NCBI RefSeq assembly: GCF_000981385.1
Contig: NZ_LATZ01000129.1
Span: forward strand, 124,001 to 188,000
Source of the DNA: Bacillus sp. SA1-12
Lineage (GTDB): Bacteria > Bacillota > Bacilli > Bacillales > Bacillaceae
DNA: 64,000 nt
Direction: 5' to 3'
The notes beneath the pieces were generated by a model. It was not told the origin of the DNA and did no database searches. It worked only from the letters and a program-made list of their open reading frames with translations. This document shows positions 51,092 to 60,215 of this stretch, in pieces (positions within the stretch are counted from its first letter, which is position 1; each line of letters opens with the position of its first letter). Made by a program: the position numbers and the translations under genes.

Positions 51092-51520
51092 ATGTTAAAA
51101 GGGATTCCGCCACTTTTATCTCCAGACTTATTAAAGGTGCTTTGTGAAATGGGACATGGCGATGAAATTGTCTTAGCAGACAGCAATTTTCCGGCAGCAA
51201 GCCATGCGCAAAGATTAATTCGAGCTGACGGTCATTCAATACCTGATTTGTTAGAGGCGATTCTAACGTTATTTCCTCTTGATACGTATGTGGAACATCC
51301 AATCACACTAATGGCAGCAGTTCCAGGGGATGATGTTAAACCAGTCATTTGGGAGCAGTATCAACAGATCGCTAATGAAAAAGAAAGTAAGTCTATCTCT
51401 ATTGAATGGATTGACCGCTTTTCTTTTTATGACCGGACAAAGAAAACGTATGCGGTTGTGGCAACAGGTGAAAGAGCACTTTATGCAAATATTATCTTAA
51501 AAAAGGGTGTAATTGGATAA
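51092..51520 (+). CDS. fucU: L-fucose mutarotase
   Basis: A 142-residue RbsD/FucU-family protein that interconverts alpha- and beta-L-fucose. Diagnostic features are MLKGIPPLLSPDLLKVLCEM, GHGDEIVLAD with catalytic His22, the DRFSFYDR motif and the ending YANIILKKGV. These place it with FucU rather than RbsD. It is last in the operon and ends in a large hairpin. It is the strongest single clue that the operon handles L-fucose (or its C6-hydroxyl analogue L-galactose). The ribosome binding site is weak (TAGGTTGAT). Confidence 0.92.
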   Translation: MLKGIPPLLSPDLLKVLCEMGHGDEIVLADSNFPAASHAQRLIRADGHSIPDLLEAILTLFPLDTYVEHPITLMAAVPGDDVKPVIWEQYQQIANEKESKSISIEWIDRFSFYDRTKKTYAVVATGERALYANIILKKGVIG

Positions 51521-51542
51521 GGGGCCAAATTCCTTAAGCAGG

Positions 51543-51592
51543 AGGGGCATCTCAAAAGAGTTTGACTACTCTTTAGTATTGAGATCGCCCCT
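51543..51592 (+). terminator. Terminator of the sugar-acid operon
   Basis: AGGGGCATCTCAA pairs with TTGAGATCGCCCCT (one bulge) and the inner part pairs further (AAGAGT/ACTCTT). The downstream sequence is only moderately T-rich. Confidence 0.75.
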
Positions 51593-51778
51593 TATTGGTT
51601 TTTATCATTCATTAGTAGGAACTAAAGCAATTTAACTGATATATTCTAGAAAAAAGCATATATATTTGAGAAGATATCACTGATTGAACCGTAAAATCAA
51701 TTAGACATGCTTTTCACCTTTGATGAATAACAACCCTTTTTTTTAAAGAATGATAATTTATAAGAGGGACTGATGTTA

Positions 51779-52582
51779 ATGAAACATAATCAAGTTGAAA
51801 TAAAGACAGTAATTCGCGGATACCTAGATAGAATTGGTTATGACGGTCAAGTAGATTCCAGCTTAGCAGCACTTTCAAGTTTGCAGGAATGCCATGTTCA
51901 AACCGTACCGTATGAGAATTTTGATATTTTAGAAAAAAAACCATTGTCATTAGAAATTCAAGATTTATATGAGAAAATTGTTATTCGCAGACGAGGGGGA
52001 TATTGCTTTGAATTAAATGCTTTGTTTGGCTGGTTATTAAAAGAGCTAGGCTACCAAGTAATTGATTGCTTTGCACGATTTTGGCGTGATGAACCAAATC
52101 CCCCGCCAATGCGGAGACATCATATATTACTTGTTGAGGCAGAAGGAGAAAAGTATCTATGTGATGTTGGTGTCGGTGGTGTTGCTCCGAGAAGACCAAT
52201 CAAAATGATTGAGAATTTGGTACAGGGACAAGGTAATGAGTTTTATAAACTAGAGCGTGATTCCACTTATGGCTGGATTCTTTGTGAACAAAGGCAGGGA
52301 AAATGGAATTGGCTCTATTCTTTTTCAGAAGAACCACAGCTGGCTATGGACTTTATTACAACCTCATATTGGTGTGAGAATGCTCCTGAATCTATATTTA
52401 CCCAAGCTGCGATGGCTGCAATTCGAACAAACGAGGGAAGGAATACGATAGCAGGAAATGAATTTCGCATTTTTACAGAAGATGGTGTTCGTACATTCAC
52501 CCCGAATACGGAGGAAGAATATGCAGAAGCGTTACGTGATTATTTTGGAATCGTCTTAAATAATGTGGAAAAGATTAATTAA
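51779..52582 (+). CDS. Arylamine N-acetyltransferase
   Basis: A cytoplasmic NAT of about 267 residues that transfers acetyl from acetyl-CoA to arylamines through a Cys-His-Asp triad. The Cys is in RRGGYCFELN, the His in RRHHILLV and the Asp in YLCDVGVGG. Length and motif order are standard. ATG 51779 has better spacing from AGAGGG than ATG 51773. It is a single gene followed by two terminators. Confidence 0.92.
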   Translation: MKHNQVEIKTVIRGYLDRIGYDGQVDSSLAALSSLQECHVQTVPYENFDILEKKPLSLEIQDLYEKIVIRRRGGYCFELNALFGWLLKELGYQVIDCFARFWRDEPNPPPMRRHHILLVEAEGEKYLCDVGVGGVAPRRPIKMIENLVQGQGNEFYKLERDSTYGWILCEQRQGKWNWLYSFSEEPQLAMDFITTSYWCENAPESIFTQAAMAAIRTNEGRNTIAGNEFRIFTEDGVRTFTPNTEEEYAEALRDYFGIVLNNVEKIN

Positions 52583-52609
52583 CATATTGAAGAATAAAAT
52601 AACATATAG

Positions 52610-52651
52610 GAAAACACCAGAAGGAGACATGAGAGCTGGTGTTTTCTTTTT
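52610..52651 (+). terminator. Intrinsic terminator 1 after the NAT gene
   Basis: GAAAACACCAG and CTGGTGTTTTC pair around a 15-nt loop, followed by a T-run. Confidence 0.88.
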
Positions 52652-52669
52652 AAATATAAAGTATCTAAC

Positions 52670-52705
52670 AAAAAGAAGGCAGATTTAATGTTGCCTTCTT
52701 TTTTT
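52670..52705 (+). terminator. Intrinsic terminator 2 after the NAT gene
   Basis: AAAAAGAAGGCA and TGCCTTCTTTTT pair around a 10-nt loop, with a T-run. It abuts the gerAA fragment, so the gene end and the fragment meet here, perhaps at a deletion joint. Confidence 0.85.
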
Positions 52706-52880
52706 ATTTTTATCCTTTATTTGTTATTTAACGTCACTAAAGTCTTTTGGTGTTCCATTTTTAGCACCGTTAACTCCCTATTATGAGTCATCAAAAGATT
52801 CAATCTTCAGGCGAATTTTTAGGAAAGAAACATTCAGACCGGGTTTTATGTTTCCTAAATTAAAGAAGAGAAAGTTTTAA
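52701..52880 (+). pseudogene. C-terminal fragment of a GerAA-type germinant receptor subunit
   Basis: An open frame without a start encodes the last approximately 58 residues of a GerA-family A subunit. It reads FICYLTSLKSFGVPFLAPLTP (last membrane helix and the conserved SLxSFGVP motif), then the basic tail FRPGFMFPKLKKRKF and a stop at 52880. Intact GerAA is about 480 residues, so some 85-90% has been deleted. The gerAB start follows 10 bp later behind AAGGAGGG, the normal operon spacing. Confidence 0.82.
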
Positions 52881-52890
52881 GGAGGGAAAA

Positions 52891-53981
52891 GTGTCTAAAC
52901 ATTATGTAGATGGGATTGGGGTAAAGGAATATCTTTCCATAATGCTCATTCTTATAGGTGTAAAAATGGCGGATACCACTCCAGCTTTATTGATGGAAGA
53001 GGTAAAATCTGCAACATGGATGGTACCAATTTTTTCAGGAATCTTTTTTTATCCGTTTTTTTCTTGGCATCAATTGTTGTAACGAAACGTGTTACTAAAA
53101 ATTCGATTGAAATGACAAAACAAGTCTTTGGTAAGAAAATTGGCTCTTTTATTTCTTTGCTTCTTTTTTTTCTTGTCTTTTTGATATTATGTCTAGATTT
53201 ACGTGAATATTCAGATACGATAGCGATTATTTACTTACCAGATACACCTTTGTTTGTGATTGCTTTACTATTTATTATCACTTGTTACTACAATTCCATA
53301 AGAGGATTGAAATCATTAGGATCCGCTTTTTATATATGCACTCCATATATTAAATTGTCAATTTTCCTTCTAGCCATTTTAATAATAAAAGAGTCTGCAT
53401 GGTCAAATGCACTCCCTATCTTTGGCGGCGGTGGAAAAGAAATCGTCAAACAGAGTCTTAACAAGGCGTCAATATTTGGGGATTTGTTTCTTTTACTTCT
53501 TATCTATCCTAGCATTATGGATAAAAAGAATTTTACAAAGGTAACATTATATGGAACCATTTTTCTAATGGTTGAAATGTCATTTTTTATATTAAGTTAC
53601 ATCATCCTATTTGGTTATCCCTTTTTAGAGAGGGTTACGTTCGCCTTTCATGAAGTATCAAAGTATGTAAAAATAGGCAGCTTTTCCAGCCATATTGAAA
53701 CGTACTTTTTCTTTTTTTGGTTATTGGCAGTTGCTCTAAGATTATCTTTTTATCTTTATGGTTCAGCAGTTATATATAAAACAACGTTTAATATGAAAAG
53801 TTATAAACCAATCTTAGCCCCTTTATCTTTATTAGCATTAATCCTCTCGATGGTGCCTGAAAACCCAGTATATAATTCGTTTATTCTGAGAGAACTTTTT
53901 TATAATACGGCAACATATGGTCTAATGCTATATAGTGTTGTTTTGTGGCTTACTGATAAAGTGAAGGGACGGGCTAATTGA
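52891..53981 (+). pseudogene. Frameshifted GerAB-type germination permease
   Basis: A spore germination amino-acid permease-like protein (GerAB/APC fold), split into two overlapping frames. The N-terminus (GTG 52891; LSIMLILIGVKMADTTPALL) ends at 53082. The rest (53016-53981) continues in the next frame with about eight membrane helices. Restoring one T to the T7 tract at 53056-53062 gives YPFFFLASIVVTKR and rejoins the halves. It is probably inactive, though a sequencing miscall or slippage at the homopolymer is possible. Confidence 0.82.
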
Positions 53982-54894
53982 TGAAAGTGAAAATGATTCT
54001 TTTTTTTAGTCTTTTCCTTTTACCGCTTACTGGGTGTTGGGATCAAAAGGAACTGGAACAGATATCGTATGTGGTAGCTATAGGGTTAGATAAGGCTCAA
54101 GGTAATAAGGTCGAAGTAATGTATCAAATAGCTAATCCAGAGGTAGGTACATCTTTGACAGGGACGCCTCCTCCAAATGAAAAACCATATGAAAATATAT
54201 CGATTATTGCCAATGACTTCTTAACTGCTAGAAATACAGTTAATGCATTTTTATAAGCAGAAAATTAAGCTTCTCTCAGACACATGTGTTACTTGTTTCA
54301 GAAGAGCTTGCTAGGAGTGAAGACTTTATTAAGATGATCTATACAGGCATCCGGGAGCGTGAGCTGAGAAAGGCTGTTAACATGATTGTAACAAAAGAAA
54401 AGGCTGCAGAGTTTATTAAGAATAACCAGCCTTTACTTGAGACAAGACCGCATAAATTTTACCAGCTTATGCTGAATAGGGCCAGAGAAACAGGATTTGT
54501 TCCACCTTCTGATTTACTCCACTACTTTCAAACAACTGAAAGAGATGCGGATCTCTTTCTTGCAATTTATGCTACTACAGAAGGTCACGATGTTGAAACA
54601 AGAAATAGATTTGAAGATGAATATAAGGCTGGAGAGATTCCCATTGTTGGAGACAATCTAACTCAATTTATCGGATCAGCTATATTTAAAGAAGGGAAAA
54701 TGGTGGGGACACTTAACGGCGAAGAAACAAGGGCTGCGTTAATTTTGGATCCTACAATTAATGTAGAGGATATGCTAGCTACCTATGAGGATCCTTTAGA
54801 ACCAAAATATCGGATTGCATCTAAAGTGACCAATGGTCAAGGTCTAAAAGTGAAGATGAATCTTGATAATTCAAATTCAAGGTTGTTAGGTTGA
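53981..54894 (+). pseudogene. Frameshifted and truncated GerAC-type lipoprotein
   Basis: Remains of a Ger(x)C lipoprotein. Frame 1 has a signal peptide with LPLTGCWDQKELEQISY (lipobox LTGC plus the family's CWD) and runs to 54256. The frame then shifts at about 54252-54258, where the expected FLSRKLSFSQTHV spans the joint. Frame 2 continues to 54894 (VSEELARSEDFIKM... EDPLEPKYRIA). It stops about 80 residues before the normal end of GerAC. It overlaps gerAB by the ATGA-type junction. Confidence 0.82.
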
Positions 54895-54926
54895 AATAAG
54901 GAGTTAGGGAAATAAAGCGGTAAATG

Positions 54927-54965
54927 AAAAAAGGACGATCTCTAGTGAGGGATCAGTCCCTTTTT
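54927..54965. terminator. Probable bidirectional terminator
   Basis: AAAAAAGGAC pairs with GTCCCTTTTT, with GATC on each side adding to the stem, around a loop. It overlaps the stop codon of the minus-strand gene. Confidence 0.65.
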
Positions 54966-55510
54966 ATTTTTAGCATTAGCTTTGTCAACCAGTACGATAT
55001 TACTATTATTCCCATATCAAGAACGAAAAGATAGAACTTATTCATTCCTTTGCTGAAATTTACTAAGCCCACATATTCTTCTAAAGAGGCGAAGCCAAAT
55101 GCAAATATCACGCTAATCAATATACTATACAAATAAAAATTTTTGTTGTTATTTGTACAGTATTGGTAGATGAGTAAGAAACCGACCGGGAGTACAGAAG
55201 CATTCATGTTTAATGCAAATGGCAATACGGGAGTTAAAAAATATGTGTGATTAAAGAAATGGTATTTTTCAAGGGCAAGATCAAGATAAGTCCAAAGTAT
55301 ATGTACGGTATATCCAAAGAAAAATACCTCAAAAATTCTTCTCCGATCCACTGTAAAATATAGCAGAACCAAAGGGATAATCAATAAAGCGATGACCACC
55401 CAGAATTGCCAAGTTCCCATATGGGAATAATCATTCCAGTAAGAAGCCAACAACGAATTTAATTCATGATTCTTTTCAGCTATTGACTTCCAATATTGTT
55501 TATAATCCAA
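54953..55510 (-). CDS. CBO0543-family membrane protein
   Basis: A 185-residue integral membrane protein with four to five hydrophobic segments (for example FWVVIALLIIPLVLLYF and LPVGFLLIYQY). The pattern ERRRIFEVFFFGYTVHILWTYLD-like (here VDRRRIFEVFFFGYTVHIL) is that of the CBO0543 family, common in spore-formers and of unknown function. The start is TTG 55510, 8 nt after AGGAGG. Confidence 0.75.
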   Translation of the reverse strand: MDYKQYWKSIAEKNHELNSLLASYWNDYSHMGTWQFWVVIALLIIPLVLLYFTVDRRRIFEVFFFGYTVHILWTYLDLALEKYHFFNHTYFLTPVLPFALNMNASVLPVGFLLIYQYCTNNNKNFYLYSILISVIFAFGFASLEEYVGLVNFSKGMNKFYLFVLDMGIIVISYWLTKLMLKIKRD

Positions 55511-55589
55511 CAGAAGTACCTCCTGAGCTCAAATCTATCCTTGCCCTTAGGGTGCGCACCTCTTGAATTTTTATCCGAATTATTAGTCT

Positions 55590-56705
55590 CTATGTTTTGG
55601 TCACTACATATAAAAAGAAAATGGCTATACCAAATAAAAACGAAAAAAAGAGGAGAATGTTATGAAAAGATAAGAAAGTTGCAACTAATGGTCCTATACT
55701 TGCTCCAGTTAATAGCAGGAAGGAATAGAGTGAGATGGCGGCAGACCGCTGATCTGCAGCAGCTTCTGCAATAAAAGTAATAAGTGTTGGAATAAAAACA
55801 GCAATGGCTGATACAAATACAAGAGAAAAGGCTGTAATCAACATCAGTTGTTGCGGTATAAGCATAAGTAAGAAGGAACACATCATAATAAATAAACAGG
55901 TAAATAGCATCGTTTTTGTCTGATACCTTTTCATCCATTTTCCGCAAAGCAGGGAGAGCGGCGTACCAGCCAGAGCTATACATTTGCTGTAAAATAATGC
56001 ATCAGTTTCTTCAGCATACCGTAGAGAAAGGCCGTCATAAAAAGCAACAAAGGACATTAAGGTAAAGAATGTAACAGCAAGCCCTGCTAGTATTGCTGGT
56101 TTTAATAGAGTGGGTGAGAATAATAGTCTGGAATGTCGCTTCATTCGAGTACGTGGCGCTGAAGGAAGGAAAAGGAGTGAAAATAGTGCTAAAAACATGT
56201 ATAGCAAGCTGAAAAAATAAAAAACGCTTTTCCAATCAAAGCGCTCAATAAGATAAGAGCTAATTAGCTGGCCAATGATTCCGGCCATTAAAAATCCCAT
56301 ATTTATAATCGCTATAACAAGAGTCCTCCTTTTTTGTTCAAATAGATCAAAGCAATAGGCATAGGCAATAGGAGCAAAACTGCCCAAGATAAAACCTTGA
56401 GCGCTTCTAAATAGATAAAAGCTTGCTAATGAATAGGAAAATGATATGGAAAGAGTTAAAAGACAAGAAGCAGCCATTCCGAAGACTAACACCTTTTTTT
56501 TCGAGACCAGTTCAGAAAGAGGTCCAAAGCTTAATAGCCCGAAACTATAAGCAAGAGTAAATAAGGTACTAGAGTAAACAACCTCCCTATATGTAATCGA
56601 TAATGCATGGGCAACATCCGAGTAGATCGGAATGAACAAATAAATATTACTTGCTGCACTAATAGCCCCAATCAACATAAAAAGCTCGATTGTCCGTTTA
56701 ACCAT
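55590..56705 (-). CDS. Major facilitator superfamily transporter
   Basis: A 371-residue, 11-12-helix MFS protein. The loop 2-3 signature is seen in LSFGPLSELVSKKKVLVFG, and helix 4-5 has the RSAQGFILGSFAP motif typical of drug/metabolite efflux proteins of the YybF/YnfM-like group. It has a GGAGGTG ribosome binding site before ATG 56705. Substrate unknown; no regulator is adjacent. Confidence 0.87.
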   Translation of the reverse strand: MVKRTIELFMLIGAISAASNIYLFIPIYSDVAHALSITYREVVYSSTLFTLAYSFGLLSFGPLSELVSKKKVLVFGMAASCLLTLSISFSYSLASFYLFRSAQGFILGSFAPIAYAYCFDLFEQKRRTLVIAIINMGFLMAGIIGQLISSYLIERFDWKSVFYFFSLLYMFLALFSLLFLPSAPRTRMKRHSRLLFSPTLLKPAILAGLAVTFFTLMSFVAFYDGLSLRYAEETDALFYSKCIALAGTPLSLLCGKWMKRYQTKTMLFTCLFIMMCSFLLMLIPQQLMLITAFSLVFVSAIAVFIPTLITFIAEAAADQRSAAISLYSFLLLTGASIGPLVATFLSFHNILLFFSFLFGIAIFFLYVVTKT

Positions 56706-56891
56706 TAGTTAACACCTCCAAAAATGATCCATAAGCTTTTTAGGAAGTATCTGGTGTGTAAGTTTTAACCATATATATTCGTATCTATGCCTTAATAGAA
56801 GGTTTTCAAGGTTGTAAACAACTTTCTCATTTAAGGACATTCACCTGCCTTTTCCTTATTTCATACGCTAATTAGGAGGAGGAAGTCTAAA

Positions 56892-57653
56892 ATGGAACTT
56901 TTAGAGAAAGATGGAATCAAAGCTAACTACACTACTATAAAAAATTGGCAATATGATGCCTTTATGAAATTTTCGGCCATGATATTAAATGATAAGAAAC
57001 TTTTTCCTTGTATACCGGCATCAATAGGCTTTCGCTTAAATCAATTTAGGTATGCATTCTTAAATGATCCAAGAGAAAATGAAACGGTTTACCAATTCGC
57101 AGATGCCCTCAGAACATTCGGGGAAGAATCTAAGGCATTTGGTGCCTACACATCACTCATTACCATTTTTCAAACACCTTTGGATTTAGCTGAAGATTAT
57201 TCAGTTGACGAATATAGGGTTTTATTCTGGTCTATTTTAAAGAATGTTACTAAATTAGATAGGAAAGAATGGCCAAGCCATATTCCAGGAGAACCTGAGA
57301 ATCATATTTGGGAATATTGCTTTGATGGCGAGCAATATTTTATTTATTGCGCTACTCCTGCTCATAAAAGAAGAAAGAGCCGCTCCTTCCCTTATTTTAT
57401 TTTTGCGGTCACTCCCCGTTGGGTTCTAGAAGAATTTCATTCTACATCAACATCGGAAAAAGTGACGAAGAAAATTCGTGAAAGACTCCTTGCATATGAT
57501 TCGGTCAAAATCCATCCTGATTTAAATTTATATGGTAACCCAACTAATTTTGAATGGAAACAGTATTTTCTTAGTGATGATCACTCCTCACCATCTCGAT
57601 GTCCTTTTTCATTTCTCCATAAAAAGAATGATCATAAACACAGCGGACTTTAA
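56892..57653 (+). CDS. YqcI/YcgG-family protein (heme-dependent N-hydroxylase-like)
   Basis: A 253-residue member of the YqcI/YcgG family (PF08892). Characteristic positions are PCIPASIGF, the YTSLITIF strand, FWSILKNVTKLD, the WEYCFDGEQYFIYCATPAHKRR core with its Cys, and FAVTPRWVL. Family members include GntA, a heme-dependent enzyme that N-hydroxylates a guanidine group in guanitoxin synthesis. Whether this protein hydroxylates arginine or anything else cannot be judged, and no biosynthetic genes surround it. The ribosome binding site is TAGGAGGAGG. Confidence 0.8.
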   Translation: MELLEKDGIKANYTTIKNWQYDAFMKFSAMILNDKKLFPCIPASIGFRLNQFRYAFLNDPRENETVYQFADALRTFGEESKAFGAYTSLITIFQTPLDLAEDYSVDEYRVLFWSILKNVTKLDRKEWPSHIPGEPENHIWEYCFDGEQYFIYCATPAHKRRKSRSFPYFIFAVTPRWVLEEFHSTSTSEKVTKKIRERLLAYDSVKIHPDLNLYGNPTNFEWKQYFLSDDHSSPSRCPFSFLHKKNDHKHSGL

Positions 57654-57844
57654 AGTGGTCCGCTTCACTTTTATCATTCATATAAAATGAACCATGTGAT
57701 CTCTTTTAAGTTCTATGATAAGGGACATTCCCTCTCAAAAGAGGATATAATCTAAGGGGAGGGTGATATGTGTGGGCCAAAACATAATTGACCGGACAAT
57801 CACTACTCATTTTTAGTGAGGGAATAAAAAGGAGGCAATGAAAC

Positions 57845-58360
57845 GTGAAAATCGAAACGGAGCCTACTATTTATTGGTCATTGCTAAATCATAAACATTG
57901 GAATATTTATCTTGCAGCAACAGAGAAAGGATTGTGCTACGTAGGCTCGCAGAATATGCCGATTGATGAATTAACCGGATGGATAGAAAAGCGATTCCCG
58001 GGATGTCCACTCTTAGAGAATCAAGAAAAACTTAAGCCCTATATAAAGGAGCTTATTGAATACTTTGAAGGGAGACGAACGAGCTTTACGATTCCTTTTG
58101 ATTATCATGGAACAGAATTTCAAATAGCTGTGTGGAATGCTCTTTGTGACATTCCTTTTGGCGAAACCAGAGACTATTCAGGGATTGCGCATGCAATTAA
58201 TAAACCAGCAGCGGTTCGTGCAGTGGGAGCGGCAATTGGAGCGAATCCAGTGCTCATTACAATTCCCTGCCATCGTGTTATTGGAAAAAATGGCAAGCTG
58301 ACTGGCTATCGCGGCGGTATCGAAATGAAGACAAAGCTATTAGAGCTTGAAAGACAATAA
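57845..58360 (+). CDS. ogt: Methylated-DNA-protein-cysteine methyltransferase
   Basis: A 171-residue suicide repair protein that removes alkyl groups from O6-alkylguanine. The acceptor cysteine is in PCHRVIG, preceded by the DNA-binding helix with AVRAVGAAIGANP (Arg finger) and followed by LTGYRGGIEMK. It starts at GTG behind AAGGAGG. It is a single gene, not fused to an Ada domain. Confidence 0.92.
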   Translation: MKIETEPTIYWSLLNHKHWNIYLAATEKGLCYVGSQNMPIDELTGWIEKRFPGCPLLENQEKLKPYIKELIEYFEGRRTSFTIPFDYHGTEFQIAVWNALCDIPFGETRDYSGIAHAINKPAAVRAVGAAIGANPVLITIPCHRVIGKNGKLTGYRGGIEMKTKLLELERQ

Positions 58361-58567
58361 TGAATCACGTACTTTTTTATACATATCAAAAAAAGGCTCT
58401 TAATAATTGAACAAACTCCTTGCTGGATAAACAAATTCATTAAATCCGAAAACAGGTTGCTCGTTTGCTAGTTCGTATTTGCATTTATGAAAGGCTTATT
58501 AGTGTATTTTTTGAGGAACAGCTAGCAAAGGTTTGAGGCGTAAAAGGAACTGAAAAGGGTGAAAAAA

Positions 58568-59038
58568 ATGAGCAGTAAAACAAATGCAATGAGAATTCTA
58601 GATGGGAAAAAATTAAGTTACGATATTTTATCCTATGATGTACAAGATGGGCTAATAAATGGAACGGCTGTTGCTGAAAAAATAAACAAATCAATGGAAA
58701 AAGTATTTAAAACTTTAGTGGCACATCGTGAAAATAACCTCTATATCTTTGTTATTCCTGTAGCTGAGGAGCTTGATTTAAAAAAAGCGGCCAAAGCCGC
58801 AGGTGAAAAAAAGCTGGAAATGCTCCCAGTAAAGGATCTTCAAAAATGGACGGGATATATTCGCGGCGGTTGTTCCCCTATAGGGATGAAAAAAAACTAT
58901 CCAACGTTTATTGATTATAGTGCCAGCCAATTAGATAAGATAATTGTTAGTGCAGGGAAAATAGGGATGCAAATCGAAATTGAACCCCTGCTTCTAGCAG
59001 ATTGTGTTTATGCAAAGTTTTTAGAATTAACTAAATAA
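58568..59038 (+). CDS. ybaK: YbaK/EbsC-type Cys-tRNA(Pro) deacylase
   Basis: A 156-residue YbaK-domain protein that hydrolyses mischarged Cys-tRNA(Pro). The catalytic lysine is in KVFKTLVA. The GYIRGGCSPIGMKK loop and DYSA segment are diagnostic. Start ATG 58568 lies 9 nt after AAAAGGG; the GTG at 58559 overlaps that site. A clear terminator follows. Confidence 0.92.
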   Translation: MSSKTNAMRILDGKKLSYDILSYDVQDGLINGTAVAEKINKSMEKVFKTLVAHRENNLYIFVIPVAEELDLKKAAKAAGEKKLEMLPVKDLQKWTGYIRGGCSPIGMKKNYPTFIDYSASQLDKIIVSAGKIGMQIEIEPLLLADCVYAKFLELTK

Positions 59039-59041
59039 GCT

Positions 59042-59084
59042 AAAAAAGTCGATTCTCCTATTAATATAGGAATCGACTTTTATT
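59042..59084 (+). terminator. Intrinsic terminator of ybaK
   Basis: AAAAAGTCGATTC pairs with GAATCGACTTTT, with an inner CCTAT/ATAGG pairing, and a short T-run. Confidence 0.85.
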
Positions 59085-59294
59085 AGTTGCTCAGCAATAA
59101 AATAATATGCCATTAACTACGGCTAAGCGTGCAAGTTCCAACTCAAGCTTCTAGCCCTTGTATGGTCAAGACAAATTGGAATTGAAGGGGATAAACGCTT
59201 CATATCCAATTCGTTTTATTTGCCTTAGGCTGTTGAAGGCACTTGTGCTTTTGTTCTTTTGACAACCCTTTCATTTCATGGTAGGGAAATGAGA

Positions 59295-60215
59295 TCAGCA
59301 TGAATCAGATTCAAGCCGTCTCATAAACTCTTCTGCAGCACTGTATCCTTGCTGTTTTAGAAGCCAGTTATTTGCAGCAGCTTCGATTAACCCGGCCACA
59401 TCACGCCCTGGCTGGAGCTGAATCTCAATATGAGGAATTTGCACACCCATATACTCTGTAAATTTTGGTTCATGTTCCAATTCATTATTAAGCGAATTTT
59501 TTTGCCATTTTGTCAATTCAATATCAAGTGCGATCCTCGTTTCATCCTGAAAAGCTTTTCTTCCATATAAACGGACTACATTCAACAGACCGATACTGCG
59601 CAGGGCAAGAAATTCCTTCGTTTTCCCATCATGGGTACCAAGAATGGTTCGCGGACTGAGCTTTTTCAACACGACAATATCATCTGCAATCAGTCTATGT
59701 CCCCGTCCGATTAATGTATGAGCCGTTTCGCTTTTCCCTACTCCAGATTTTCCTCGAAGTAAAATTCCAATTCCATATACATTAACACAAACCCCATGAA
59801 TCGCGATTTCTGGTGCCAATGTTTTGACCATAAAAGCGTCAAGCCTCGTAATAAATTCAGAAGTCGCTTGAGGTTCGTTTGTACATAACAACGGAATGCC
59901 CTCTTCTTTACAATATTGAGTCAAATACGTTAGTCCTTCTCGTCCGGCAGTAACGATAAAACATGGAGGATGGTATTTGACAATATTGCCAATTCGCAGT
60001 TGTCGTTCTTCAATGCTTAACTTATGTAAATACGTAATTTCTTTTCGCCCAAGTATTTGAACACGTTCAGTTGGAAAAAAGTCAAAGTGACCCACAAATT
60101 CCAAACCGGGACGATGTGAACGTGACTGAGTAATCGGCTGTTGGAGTTTATCTTCTCCAGCCAATACTACTAATGAAAACGTTTTAGCCAATTTTTCAAC
60201 TGTTAGTAATTTCAC
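59295..60215 (-). CDS. HPr kinase/phosphorylase, diverged paralogue
   Basis: A 306-residue HprK-type protein with the whole domain plan. The N-terminal domain has TQSRSHRPGLEFVGHF and YFP-like FFPTERVQILG. The catalytic domain has His140 (AIHGVCVNVYG), a P-loop GKSGVGKS at 155-162, and RGHRLIADD. The C-terminus contains PGRDVAGLIEAAANNWLLKQQGYSAAEEF. The usual IRGLGIINV strand reads LRSIGLLNV (Ser207 for Gly), and identity to B. subtilis HprK looks moderate. The usual neighbours (lgt and others) are absent, so it is probably a second copy. It would phosphorylate a seryl on HPr or Crh, or a related carrier. Confidence 0.85.
   Translation of the reverse strand: MKLLTVEKLAKTFSLVVLAGEDKLQQPITQSRSHRPGLEFVGHFDFFPTERVQILGRKEITYLHKLSIEERQLRIGNIVKYHPPCFIVTAGREGLTYLTQYCKEEGIPLLCTNEPQATSEFITRLDAFMVKTLAPEIAIHGVCVNVYGIGILLRGKSGVGKSETAHTLIGRGHRLIADDIVVLKKLSPRTILGTHDGKTKEFLALRSIGLLNVVRLYGRKAFQDETRIALDIELTKWQKNSLNNELEHEPKFTEYMGVQIPHIEIQLQPGRDVAGLIEAAANNWLLKQQGYSAAEEFMRRLESDSC

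Noticed and set aside
55496..55774. 92-codon plus-strand frame between the CBO0543 and MFS genes
   Set aside because: Mostly antisense to the MFS gene, no family resemblance and no start signal.
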